Assembly: GCF_008704795.1 (NCBI RefSeq)
Contig: NZ_CP023690.1
Span: 372,001 to 436,000 of the forward strand
Source of the DNA: Streptomyces spectabilis
Lineage (GTDB): Bacteria; Actinomycetota; Actinomycetes; Streptomycetales; Streptomycetaceae
Direction of reading: 5' to 3'
DNA length: 64,000 bases
Shown here: positions 34,849 through 43,228 of the stretch, one piece after another
How the letters are laid out: the number at the start of each line of letters is the position of its first letter
How positions within the stretch are numbered: the stretch's first letter is position 1
Notes under the pieces: model-generated
The model's input: only the letters and a program-made list of their open reading frames with translations
Database searches by the model: none
Told to the model about the DNA's origin: nothing
Made by a program: the position numbers and the translations under genes

Positions 34849-35450
34849 GACGCGCCCCCCGGGTAGTAGTAAAAGGCTCGTTCTTGCGGCACGCGCGGGA
34901 ACAGTGCCTCCCGCATCACGTCGTACGTCGCCCAGTCCGCCCAGTGCACCAGCGCCGACTCCTTGCTGCGCTTGGTGTGCTCCCCCTCCACGGAGTGGGT
35001 CGCGATGATGTGCACCACCTCGGTCGGCAATCCCATCTCCTCGGCGAGCCGCGCGCCTGTGTACGGGTGGCGCAGCAGCAGCGGTTGACGCAACACCGGC
35101 ACCGCCGGTTCGGCCGGGCTCTTCGGTCCGAAGAGCTCGAACAGGCCGACGTCGTGCAGCAGCCCGCCGGCCAGGACGTGGTCCACCAGGGTGCGGGAGC
35201 CCACGATCCGGTTGCACTGCTCCGCCATGTCGGCCGCGGCGGCCGCCACCAGCCGGAGGTGATCGACCAGCCTCACCTCCGGGCGGACGACCGGTGGCGC
35301 TCCGGACGCGGTCTCCTCGACGTACCACATGAGGCTCGGGTCGGCCCAGCCACCACGCCGCGCGGCCTCGGTCAGCACGTCGACTGATCTGTCCCGCAGG
35401 CCGTCGTCACCGATCCTCGTGAGCTCGGGCAGCCACTCCACCCACTTCAC
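34845..35450 (-). CDS. HD-domain hydrolase-like protein
   Basis: 201 residues from a GTG with GGGAG upstream. Metal ligands of the HD superfamily are visible: His in VDHLRLV, HD in GGLLHDVG, His in RHPYTGARLAEEMGLP and His in IIATHSVEG, with a final Asp region near VHWADWATYD. HD proteins are mostly phosphohydrolases, with some mixed-valence di-iron oxygenases (PhnZ, MIOX type). Which applies here cannot be told. GTGA overlap with the kinase gene and ATGA overlap with the ligase gene show tight coupling. Confidence 0.8.
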   Translation of the reverse strand: MKWVEWLPELTRIGDDGLRDRSVDVLTEAARRGGWADPSLMWYVEETASGAPPVVRPEVRLVDHLRLVAAAAADMAEQCNRIVGSRTLVDHVLAGGLLHDVGLFELFGPKSPAEPAVPVLRQPLLLRHPYTGARLAEEMGLPTEVVHIIATHSVEGEHTKRSKESALVHWADWATYDVMREALFPRVPQERAFYYYPGGAS

Positions 35451-36283
35451 GATGTCTCCCTGGGGGCGGACGTGGTGACCTGTGACCGGGTCGCGACCAC
35501 CTCGTCGTCGATGACGGACAGCTGATTGCAGAGCTCGGGCAGGAAGTATCCGGGCCCTCGGCCGGTGGCCGCCGCCAGCTCACCGGCGACGCCGTAGGCG
35601 CAGACCCCGGTGACCGTCGCGGTGAACATGTCCTCGCCCGCGACGGCCGCGAAGGCGCCGAGCACCGCGGACCGTGCGCTGCCGGTGCCGACCACCTGTC
35701 CCATGACCGGATGTCCGTTGGCGATCGCGGCCAGCCGCCGTCCGTCGCCCACGTAGTCGACGCGGCCGGAAACGGCGGCGACGACCTGAGCGGACTCCGC
35801 CAGCTTCTGGCACACCTCGTCCGCTGGTGCCGTGGCGCTGACGGCGTCGGCGCCACGTATCACCGACGGAACACCACACAGGTCCGCCAGCTCGGCGACG
35901 TTGCCGGACACCATGCGGACGGCCCCTGTGTCGAGCAGCGCCCTGGCGAGGTTCGAGCGGAACCGGCTGGCCCCGGAGCCCAACGGGTCGAGGACGACGG
36001 GGATCGACCGTGCCGCACAGGCCTCGGCCACCCGCAGGGCGGTCCGGTCCATCCCCGGCACGGAGGTCCCGACGTTGAGGACGACCGCGTCCGCCGTCTC
36101 GGCGATCTCCGCCGCCTCCTCGGCCGCGTGCGCGAAGATGGTCGCGGCGCCCAGCGACTTCACGGTCTGCGCACAGGCAGCCATCGACACCAGGTTGGTG
36201 ATCATGTGTACGAGCGGGCGGCGCTCGCGGATCGTGGCGATCGGCCCGTCACCCGTCGGCCCGTCACCCGTCGGCCCGCTCAT
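35447..36283 (-). CDS. ThiM-like (hydroxyethylthiazole-kinase family) protein
   Basis: 278 residues from the ATG at 36283. ITNLVSMAACAQTVKSLGA, NVGT, LDPLGSGASRFR, VSGNVAELADLCG and GQVVGTGSARSAVLGAFAAV follow ThiM in order, giving the ribokinase-like fold. At the place where ThiM has GTGC the sequence is GTGS, so the conserved Cys is Ser. The first residues repeat GDGPT because of a DNA repeat. No other thi gene is near, and the operon contains a phosphate-consuming reductase, so a different substrate is likely. It should be a kinase, but the phosphorylated group is unknown. Confidence 0.82.
   Translation of the reverse strand: MSGPTGDGPTGDGPIATIRERRPLVHMITNLVSMAACAQTVKSLGAATIFAHAAEEAAEIAETADAVVLNVGTSVPGMDRTALRVAEACAARSIPVVLDPLGSGASRFRSNLARALLDTGAVRMVSGNVAELADLCGVPSVIRGADAVSATAPADEVCQKLAESAQVVAAVSGRVDYVGDGRRLAAIANGHPVMGQVVGTGSARSAVLGAFAAVAGEDMFTATVTGVCAYGVAGELAAATGRGPGYFLPELCNQLSVIDDEVVATRSQVTTSAPRETS
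36241..36278. repeat. Tandem 15-bp repeat at the start of the ThiM-like gene
   Basis: TCGGCCCGTCACCCG stands at 36241-36255 and again at 36256-36270, with a partial third copy to 36278. It encodes the repeated GDGPT at the protein's N-terminus. As the unit is 15 bp, copy-number change keeps the frame and would lengthen or shorten a flexible tail. Confidence 0.8.
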
Positions 36284-37524
36284 GGCGCCGTCCGCAACTG
36301 ACCGGCACCCGTCACGACGAACTTCCTCGACGTGAGGTCGGTGACGCCGATCGGCCCTCGTGCGTGCAGCTTCTGCGTGGAGATGCCCAGCATCGGGCCG
36401 AGACCGAACTCGTAGCCGTAGGTGAACCGGGTCGACGCGTTGACGAAGACGGCGGCCGCGTCCACCGAATACTGGAACGCGCGGGCGTTCGCCAGGTCGG
36501 CCGTCACGATCGCCTCCGAGTGCCCGGTGCCGTACGTGTTGATGTGGTCGACGGCGGTTTCCAGGTCCGGCACCACGCGCATGGCCACGGTCGGACCGAG
36601 GTACTCCGTGCACCAGTCCTCGTCGTCGGCCCGGGTGGCTTCGGGGGCGGCCGCGCACACCTGGGGGCAGCCGCGCACGGCGACCTCGGCCCGGTGCAGT
36701 TCGGTGACCAGTCCGCTGACGTAGCCCGGCGCGTGCGCGGCGTGCACCAGCACGGTCTCCACCGCGTTGCACATGGTCGGCGCGGAGAGTTTCGCGTTGA
36801 GCACGATCCGGGTCGCCGAGTCGAGGTCCGCCGACGCGTCGACGTAGATGTGGCAGTTGCCGCCGCCGGACGCGAGGACCGGCCAGGGAGAGCGCCTGCG
36901 CACCTCAGCGATGAAGGCGTCGCTGCCCCTGGCCACGACCAGGTCGATGCGGTGGTCGCCGCTGAGCAGGTCCCACAGTGCCTCCCGTGACGGATCGTCG
37001 ACGTACCGGGTGATGCCCGGTGGGACACCGACGTCCTTCAGGCAGTCCTGAATGATCCGTACGAGTAGCTGGTTCGTCCGCGTCGATTCCCTGCCGCCCC
37101 GGAGAACGATGGCGTTGCCGCTCTTCAGCGCCATCGCCGAGGCCTCAAGGGTCACCTCGGGACGGCTCTCGTACACGGCGGCGATGACTCCGAGCGGAAC
37201 GCGCATCCGGCCGACCAGGAGGCCGTTCGGCTGCGGACGGAGTTCGGAGATCTCTCCCACCGGATCCGGGCACTCGGCGAGCCACCGGACACCGTCGATG
37301 ATCCGGTGGAACCGGGGGCGTTCCACCAGCATCCGCCGCAGCGCCTTGCCCGTGGCCGAGCCTGCCCGCTCCGCCCGTGCGAACTCCTCCTTGTTGGTCT
37401 CGGCGATCTCGTCGAACCGTTCCGCCATCGCCTCTGCCACCGCGTACAGGGCGGCGCGCTTCTCGTCTCCCGTCAGCCGTGCCGCTGCCGCCGCGGCCCG
37501 CCTGTCGACCACACCCCCGGTCAC
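36280..37524 (-). CDS. Gamma-glutamyl-phosphate-reductase-like acyl-phosphate reductase
   Basis: 414 residues, the usual ProA length, from a GTG that overlaps the previous stop. It has AETNKEEFARAE, PLGVIAAVYESRPEVT, ASGGGNCHIYVD and catalytic Cys252 in LSAPTMCNAVETVLVH, then GLGPMLGISTQKLHARGPIG, all typical of ProA. The normal enzyme turns gamma-glutamyl phosphate into glutamate semialdehyde. No proB partner is adjacent and this is not a housekeeping context, so it is probably a specialised paralogue making an aldehyde for the aminotransferase next to it. Confidence 0.87.
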   Translation of the reverse strand: MTGGVVDRRAAAAAARLTGDEKRAALYAVAEAMAERFDEIAETNKEEFARAERAGSATGKALRRMLVERPRFHRIIDGVRWLAECPDPVGEISELRPQPNGLLVGRMRVPLGVIAAVYESRPEVTLEASAMALKSGNAIVLRGGRESTRTNQLLVRIIQDCLKDVGVPPGITRYVDDPSREALWDLLSGDHRIDLVVARGSDAFIAEVRRRSPWPVLASGGGNCHIYVDASADLDSATRIVLNAKLSAPTMCNAVETVLVHAAHAPGYVSGLVTELHRAEVAVRGCPQVCAAAPEATRADDEDWCTEYLGPTVAMRVVPDLETAVDHINTYGTGHSEAIVTADLANARAFQYSVDAAAVFVNASTRFTYGYEFGLGPMLGISTQKLHARGPIGVTDLTSRKFVVTGAGQLRTAP

Positions 37525-38732
37525 CGGCGCACCATCTCGTCGAACACGGCGAGCGTGGTGCTCTCCAGGAGCTTGAGGTCGTCGGAGGTGATGTTCAGCG
37601 GCGGGGTGAGACGCACGACAGAGCGTTGCTGGCCGCCGATGCCCACGAGGACGCCGCGCGCCATCATCCGGCGCCGGAACGCCGTGGCCTGATCGGGCGA
37701 CCGCCACTCCAGGCCGATGAGCAGCCCCTGCCCGCGCACCTCGACGTCGGTGGGCGCCGCGGAACGCAGCGCGCCCATCAGCTGGTTGCCCGCTCGTTCC
37801 GATGCGTCTGCCAGGCCGCCCGCCGTCAACTCACCGAGCACCGCCTTGCCCACCGCGCCCACCAGGGCGCCGTTCCCACCGAAGGTGGTCGAGTGGTCGA
37901 CGGGTGCCCAGCACGAGCCGAGGTCGTCCGGGGTCAGGACGGCGCCGACCGGTAAGCCGGCGCCGAGCGGCTTGCCGATCACCAGGATGTCCGGCCGTAC
38001 CCCGGAGCGCTCGAAGGCGAACGTCGTGCCTGTCCTGCCGAGTCCGGTGAAGATCTCGTCGAAGATCAGCAGTGCACCCCGTGCGTCGCACAGTTCGCGC
38101 AGCGCACGGAGGAAGCCGTCCGGCGGCACGATCACCCCGCCCACTCCAAGGACCGGTTCCGCGACGACGGCGAGCAGGTCGTCCTGGGACCGCGCGTCCA
38201 GTTGGCGTCCCAGCTCGTCGAGGTCCACCTCGCCGGGGCGGGGCACCGGCAGGTGCACGATGCCCGGATAGAGGCTGAAACCGGGCAGACCGGTCTTGTA
38301 GATGTTCATCCCGGTGAGCGCGAGCGCTATGCCGGACCGCCCGTGGTAGCCGTTCTCCAGCGCGGCGATGGAATGGCCGAACCTGCCGCGAGCGGCCTGG
38401 AACTTCTTGGCCAGCTTGACCGCGGTCTCGATCGCTTCGGAGCCGCTGTTGGCGAAAAAGACCCGCTGAAACGAGCCACCGGCCAGTCTGGCGAGTTCCT
38501 CCGCCAACTCGATCACCGGTTCATTGAGCTGGAAACTCGAATGAATGAGTTCGCTTGCCTGCCGCTCGATCGCCGAGATCACCGCCGGATGACCGTGACC
38601 CAGCAGATGCACGCCAGGCCCCGCGACACAGTCCAGATAGCGGTTTCCCTCGATGTCGACGAGCCAGGAGCCACTGCCACTGCGCATGACCGGGCCGTCG
38701 AGCAGGGTGGCCACCAGCGCGGGATGCGTCAT
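37521..38732 (-). CDS. Class III aminotransferase (acetylornithine/4-aminobutyrate type)
   Basis: 403 residues. RVFFANSGSEAIETAVKLAKK (start of the cofactor site), LLIFDEIFTGLGRTG with the PLP-ring Asp, VIGKPLGAGLPVGAV with the Schiff-base Lys254 and STTFGGNGA near the phosphate site identify an omega-aminotransferase. The ATG overlaps the upstream stop, and its own stop overlaps the reductase start. Paired with an acyl-phosphate reductase it would turn a distal aldehyde into an amine, as ArgC and ArgD do in arginine synthesis. Confidence 0.88.
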   Translation of the reverse strand: MTHPALVATLLDGPVMRSGSGSWLVDIEGNRYLDCVAGPGVHLLGHGHPAVISAIERQASELIHSSFQLNEPVIELAEELARLAGGSFQRVFFANSGSEAIETAVKLAKKFQAARGRFGHSIAALENGYHGRSGIALALTGMNIYKTGLPGFSLYPGIVHLPVPRPGEVDLDELGRQLDARSQDDLLAVVAEPVLGVGGVIVPPDGFLRALRELCDARGALLIFDEIFTGLGRTGTTFAFERSGVRPDILVIGKPLGAGLPVGAVLTPDDLGSCWAPVDHSTTFGGNGALVGAVGKAVLGELTAGGLADASERAGNQLMGALRSAAPTDVEVRGQGLLIGLEWRSPDQATAFRRRMMARGVLVGIGGQQRSVVRLTPPLNITSDDLKLLESTTLAVFDEMVRR

Positions 38733-39676
38733 CGGATGCTCCCGGCCGGCTCCTCGTTCGCAGCTCGGCCAGAAACCGCGTTTCGCGGTGCTGGTGAACC
38801 CGCAGGACTCTGCCTCGATTCGGGCGCGAACCGCAGCACTATCTCCAGCGTGATGGAGGCCTGATCTGCCATTCGCTCCCCGTCCTCGGCTCCGGTGAAC
38901 TGGCCGTGCGCACCGACCACTGAATTGCCCGTCTTCAGATATACCGGCCGTGCGACGCGCACGATGTCGGGCGCCTCGTATGTCCTGATGAACCCGCCGG
39001 ATGACGGCGGGTTGTCCGTATGCACGTCGAGCGGCACGGCAACGTGCTGCCGGACCGCCGCGATGGCGGGCAGCGGGAGGTCCCTGACCGGATTGATGCT
39101 GTCCGCGCCGAATTCCTCCAGCATCGAGATGCTGATCGGATTGGCGTAGCCGAGGTGCGCGGAGGCCTTGAACGTGGTGTCCGCCGGCAGCAGACCCGCC
39201 GTCCTGGCCTGCCCGAGCGTCTTCAGCAGCCCCTCGTCGTACACGACGAACGACCGGCAGCCCAATTCGAGGCCGCGCAGCACGTCGTCGAGCGCGCGCC
39301 GGACCTGGTCGAACCCGCGCAGCCGGTACCCGATGAAACTTCCGTGCTGAGTCAATCGCGTGGGGCACGTGTCATACGTGGCGCGCGGACCCACCGAGAA
39401 AACCGCGGTGATGCCTTCGTCCGCGGCCAGCCTCAGATAGTCGGTCAGTTCTTCTCTGGTGTGCCGGAAGAGACCGAGCGTCTCGGTCACCCTGTTCACG
39501 GTCAAGCTTCTGCGCCGAGCCTGCTCCACCAGTGCCCGGAAGGTGCTGAAACTGTTGACAACCGGTATTTCGATCCGGAAGTCGGCACCATCCGCGAAAG
39601 AATGAGGTGAACTACTGAGGCTGTAGTCGTCCTGCTCTGGGAGTCCCAGGCTACGTAATATCTCCACGCCTAACAA
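38729..39676 (-). CDS. U32-peptidase-like TIM-barrel protein, first gene of the operon
   Basis: About 315 residues if translation starts at TTG 39676, eight bases after AAGGG; a GTG at 39667 is an alternative. It reads as repeating beta-alpha units (FRIEIPVVNSFSTFRALVEQ, ITAVFSVGPR, CRSFVVYDEG, TTFKASAHLGYANPI, ADSINPVRDLP, VPLDVHTDNPPSSGG), closest in my judgement to the U32 family, but without that family's cluster of four Cys. The C-terminal 40 residues look disordered. Reaction unknown; by position it may make or open the first substrate. Confidence 0.62.
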   Translation of the reverse strand: MLGVEILRSLGLPEQDDYSLSSSPHSFADGADFRIEIPVVNSFSTFRALVEQARRRSLTVNRVTETLGLFRHTREELTDYLRLAADEGITAVFSVGPRATYDTCPTRLTQHGSFIGYRLRGFDQVRRALDDVLRGLELGCRSFVVYDEGLLKTLGQARTAGLLPADTTFKASAHLGYANPISISMLEEFGADSINPVRDLPLPAIAAVRQHVAVPLDVHTDNPPSSGGFIRTYEAPDIVRVARPVYLKTGNSVVGAHGQFTGAEDGERMADQASITLEIVLRFAPESRQSPAGSPAPRNAVSGRAANEEPAGSIR

Positions 39677-39824
39677 TGCGTATTCCCTTCGCGAACCCGA
39701 ACCGGGGCCGGGCGGATGACGGGTAGAAACTGCTGACTGCGCCGACCGGGGCATCAGCCGTGCCCAGGGTCGTTCGTAAGCGCTTTCCAGTGATCGTGAT
39801 GGTGATGGCGCTCGATTCCACACG

Positions 39825-40672
39825 ATGTCGGGCCGGGGTGTTGACCTGTCGCACCGGCTGGTTCCTGACGAACTGCGGGAGCTGGTCGCTCCGTTGCTGC
39901 CTTCCTACTCCGCCCGTCCGCAGGACGCGGTGTTCACGGCTGTGGTGTACGTCCTCACCAGCGGGTTGCGCCTGGCGGCACCTGCCGGAGACGTACGGGG
40001 CCTCCCCGGCCAGGGCACATCGCCACTGCACCGCCTGGGCCGAGGCAACGGAGGCGTGGCGGCGGCCGCATCGGAAGGTCTTGGACGACCTCGGCGCCGC
40101 AGGCGAGTTGAACTGGACGTCGGCCACCGTGGATGCGGCTTCGGTACGGGCGGAACAGGAGGCTCGCTGACCGGGCGGAACCCGACCGATCGCGGCGGGC
40201 AGGGCAGCAACCTGCACGCGTTCTGCGAGGCCGGGGGCATGGCGCTGGACCTCATCGCCTCCGCGGTGAACACCCACGGCATCCAGGCACGCAAGCCCTT
40301 GGCGCCCGGGGTGCCCGCCGCATGCTCCCGGCGCGGGCCCCGCAGACGCCGCCCCGGCGGCAAGCTTCGCTCCGACAAGGCACCCTGCTCCGCCGAGCAC
40401 CTCACCTGCTGCGGGAGCGCGACATCGTCCCGCGCATCGCCTGCCCCGGGATCGACTCCAGCAAGCGACTCGGAAGGCACCCCTGGAAAATCGAGCGGTC
40501 GCTCGCGTGGCTGTTCGGCCACCACCGCCGCACCGTGCGATACGAGCGCAAGGGCCAGCAGTACGGCTCCAGGCCTGAATCCCATGCACTTCCTCCAGAC
40601 AGCGCCAAAGTAGCCCTGGAACGCCACCCTCAGACCTTCTTTTCTGGCCATCACGGCAAGCAGCGAAATTGA
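39825..40672 (+). pseudogene. Decayed IS5-type transposase
   Basis: Pieces in different plus-strand frames follow one IS5-family transposase: LVPDELRELVAPLLPSYSAR, AVVYVLTSG, WRHLPETYGASPARAH, LGAAGELNWTSATVDAASVR, then SLTGRNPTDRGGQGS, and IVPRIACPGIDSSKRLGRHP with WKIERSLAWLFGHHRR. There are at least three frame changes, so it is dead. It lies directly upstream of the eight-gene minus-strand operon and may mark how that operon was acquired. The remaining bases to 40866 show nothing. Confidence 0.85.
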
Positions 40673-40866
40673 GCCACGGAAATGGCATCGCAGCGCGCCT
40701 CTACGCCGGCCGTACTCAGGTCGCAGGCGTGGTGCGGCCGCGGGACCCCGGGGGGACGGCCCGCTGCTGCCCAGCGGGCGACGCGGGGGCGGCGTCCACG
40801 GAGAGCAGCCGGGGCACGTCTTCGCCGACGGCGGCGGCGTGTCCCAACCCGCCCGAGCAGTCGCGC

Positions 40867-41172
40867 CTACCGATCTCCGGCCAACTGCTGGCGGGCCCTG
40901 TCCCAGACCTCTTCGAAGCCCTGGCGGGTCAGGGGCTGCGGATCATGCCCCTCCCACTCGGAGACCGGCGACTGCGCTGTGATGCCGAACCTCCTGTCGT
41001 ACTCGGCCAGGCGACCGGCATCGCGGGCCTGCTGCCATTCGACGAGGGAAGCGACCGGGACCCGCTCCGGCCCTTGGAACTCGACCTGCCGCGTGACCCA
41101 CCCCTGCGAATCGAGCTCGAAGTAGAACCACACATCCTCTTCATCCCAGTGACAACGCATCCATGCAGTCAT
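40867..41172 (-). CDS. Small hypothetical protein
   Basis: 101 residues from the ATG at 41172; an ATG four codons later (MRCHWDEEDVWFYF) is an alternative. It contains ELDSQGWVTRQVEFQGPER and EWEGHDPQPL. It is acidic, soluble and without membrane segments. I believe similar small proteins are common in Streptomyces but know no function. Codon bias is good. It stands alone on the minus strand. Confidence 0.62.
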   Translation of the reverse strand: MTAWMRCHWDEEDVWFYFELDSQGWVTRQVEFQGPERVPVASLVEWQQARDAGRLAEYDRRFGITAQSPVSEWEGHDPQPLTRQGFEEVWDRARQQLAGDR

Positions 41173-42013
41173 CCGCTCATGATCAAGGAGTGGCTCGGGC
41201 GCGGCCGTGCCCGGGGTCACCCAGGCCCGCTGACCTGTGCTGCCGCTCCCCCTGCGCTCCTCGGCCCTCAGGTGCCGCCATGCCGCAGCACTCCGCAGCG
41301 ACGCGCGGGTCGGATCACGTACTCTCCTGGTCCTGGGCCAACGGTCAAGCGGAGCCCCAGGCCGACGGCACCACCGCCGCGTGGATCAAGCACGGCGAAC
41401 ACGAGGTCCTGCAATCCCGCTCTGAGCACCGTCTCCCGAGGCCTTACCACTCCGGAAGCGAGCTACTGAGCAGGGCCTCGACCGCTCGGCGGTACCGGCC
41501 TGGTGACCGGGTGCAGCCACGGGAAGAAACCGACCACCCCGAAGACCCTGCCGACACTGTTCTCGTCCGCCTCTATGGGCGAACTCAGTGTCCGATTCCC
41601 CCTGGCAGGTGTGGAGGTGCGCCTCGACCAGGAATTCGATCTCATCGAAGAAGCGCCACCGGGCTGAACGCCCAAACACGACGGCGCCTGCCCCAGGGGC
41701 GTCAGCGGCGGGCAGCGCTGTTCGGTGGCGGCGCAGTGTCAGCCGCAAGAAGCGGCATTGCTTGTGCTGGGTGCTGCCACCCCCGCGATGGCACTGTGCC
41801 CCATGCCGGCCGCCCCCGGCCCTCGCTCTGGTCCGCTTCCCTTCTTTACGGGACCTCCAGGACCGGGTCGACGGCAACGGGGCGGCGCGTCCGGAGGTCC
41901 CGGTGTCGGGCAGTCCAGCCACGCGCCAGTGGTCGTGCTCTGGGCATCGCCCCGCTGTGGGGCATGCGGCACAGACCCCGGCAGCATCTGGTACCGCTGG
42001 TACCGTGAGGGCC
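41173..42013. other. Gene-poor interval with a possible 54-codon frame
   Basis: The only part that reads like protein is a plus-strand frame at 41503-41667 with MGELSVRFPLAGVEVRLDQE then FDLIEEAPPG and a stop. It has no recognisable start site or family and may be a remnant. The end of the interval holds the promoter region of the toxin-antitoxin pair. Confidence 0.4.
41984..42006. promoter_or_regulatory. Repeated GGTACC element before the antitoxin gene
   Basis: CTGGTACCG occurs twice in tandem at about 41989-42006, each copy holding the palindrome GGTACC, and ends just before the Shine-Dalgarno GAGGG and the ATG at 42014. Toxin-antitoxin operons are usually self-repressed by the antitoxin at such repeats; that use here is inferred. 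Confidence 0.5.
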
Positions 42014-42310
42014 ATGACGGACCCCAAGGCGATGAACCTGCGCTTCCCCGATCCCGCGCAGCGGGCGGCCATCGCCGCCGCGGCCAAGGCGGCAGGCGTC
42101 AGCATGCAGGAGTACATCCTCTCGGCCGCCTACGACCGCGCGACCGCGGTCGAGCGGCGGTTCCTGGAGGGCTTTCAGAAGTCCATGGCCCGCAGCGGCG
42201 CGGCCTTCGCGGCCGAGCCCAGCAGCGTGGACGCCGATGCCGAGCAGCGCGCGGCCGAGCAACAGGCGCGCCGGGAGCTCGAGGGTCAGGACCGAGGGCA
42301 CGCCGCGTGA
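42014..42310 (+). CDS. Antitoxin-like protein of a toxin-antitoxin pair
   Basis: 98 residues. The start MNLRFPDPAQRAAIAAAAKA, then AGVSMQEYILSAAYDRA, reads as a ribbon-helix-helix domain, which would bind operator DNA as a dimer. The C-terminal half is charged (Ala, Glu, Gln, Arg) and probably disordered until it binds the toxin. ATG at 42014 has GAGGG in front. Its stop overlaps the GTG of the toxin gene. Confidence 0.75.
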   Translation: MTDPKAMNLRFPDPAQRAAIAAAAKAAGVSMQEYILSAAYDRATAVERRFLEGFQKSMARSGAAFAAEPSSVDADAEQRAAEQQARRELEGQDRGHAA

Positions 42311-42684
42311 GCCAGCCGGAACCGCCGCACCCGCTCGACGTCACGTTCTTGCTGCACGCCGCGGAACTCCTGGACGGGGACCCGCAGGTCGACGACTTCG
42401 GGCCGCTCTACGCCGCCATCGCACGGGTCAACGCCCGGGCGCTGGAACACGACATCTACGGATCACTCTTCCTCAAGGCCGCAGCCCTCCTCCAGACCCT
42501 CGTGAAACTGCCCTGCCTGGAACACTCCAACGAGACCTTCGCCTGGCACGCCACCGAGGCGTATCTGGCGCTGCATGCGTGCGAGCTGGAGTACCAGCCC
42601 AAAGCGGCCGTCTCGCTCGTACGCGACGCGGCCACCGGAACGCTCGGCGTCGCCCGCCAGCTACGCGACTGGGCCAACACCTAA
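42307..42684 (+). CDS. Fic/Doc-like toxin component
   Basis: 125 residues, all helical. LDVTFLLHAAELLDGDPQVD at the start, LEHDIYGSLFLKAAALLQTL, LEHSNETFAWHATEAYLALH in the middle and VSLVRDAATG near the end match proteins called Fic-family toxin components in Streptomyces. The strict Fic signature HxFx(D/E)GN is absent, so Doc-type kinase/AMP-transfer activity is uncertain. It overlaps the antitoxin gene by four bases (GTGA), the usual toxin-second order. Confidence 0.72.
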   Translation: MSQPEPPHPLDVTFLLHAAELLDGDPQVDDFGPLYAAIARVNARALEHDIYGSLFLKAAALLQTLVKLPCLEHSNETFAWHATEAYLALHACELEYQPKAAVSLVRDAATGTLGVARQLRDWANT

Positions 42685-42870
42685 ACCTCCCCTGCTATTG
42701 GCGTGGGTGACGGCCGCGCACCCGGACGGAGCGTCTCAGGCCTGGGGTGTTGCCGGGTCGGTAGCCTGTGTCGCCACGCTGGGGGCGGCACTGTGGCAGC
42801 TGCGCGCCCGCGCCCCCGCCCCGCCACGGACTCCAGGTGACGTTGGTTTTCTCAGTCCTGTGGCGGCACC

Positions 42871-43117
42871 GTGGACATCCACGGCTACGTCACCTACACC
42901 GGCGGCCAGGGATTCGCGTACATGAGGTTCGCCGTTCCCAGCCACGCTGCGGACCCCACGTACGACAGCCGGGCTGGCGGTCTGTTCAGGCTGGATCGTC
43001 CTCGACAACGGCCGCGCACGCGAACAAGACGACTTCCACGGCTTCATGGACCTCGGCCGCCTCTTCACCAAGCCGCACAAAATCGCCCAAGACCACCGAG
43101 ATTTGCCAGGGCCCTAG
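42871..43117 (+). pseudogene. Fragment of an unknown gene with a frameshift
   Basis: One frame reads VDIHGYVTYTGGQGFAYMRF, AVPSHAADPTYDSRAGGLFR; another continues SGWIVLDNGRAREQDDFHGF then MDLGRLFTKPHKIAQDHRDL. Both have good codon bias and together look like one protein with a single frame change near 42990. A further piece with one membrane segment (SQAWGVAGSVACVATLGAAL) lies before it at 42740-42820. No family recognised. Confidence 0.45.
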
Positions 43118-43139
43118 TGACGCGAGGGCGAACCAGGCA

Positions 43140-43176
43140 CAGCTCCCCTTGGCACAGGAAGCGCCAAGGGGAGCTG
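43140..43176. terminator. Hairpin terminator candidate behind the I36 inhibitor gene
   Basis: CAGCTCCCCTTGGC (43140-43153) and GCCAAGGGGAGCTG (43163-43176) pair perfectly around a nine-base loop. It lies about 50 bases downstream of the minus-strand stop at 43229. No T-tract is present, as in many Streptomyces terminators. Confidence 0.7.
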
Positions 43177-43228
43177 ACCTGAGATCCAGTGCGGCTCAAC
43201 ACGTTTGGGAGCCTCCATGCCTGGACTG

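Noticed and set aside
41503..41667. A 54-codon plus-strand frame before the toxin-antitoxin pair
   Set aside because: Short, with no recognisable start signal or family; more likely a remnant.
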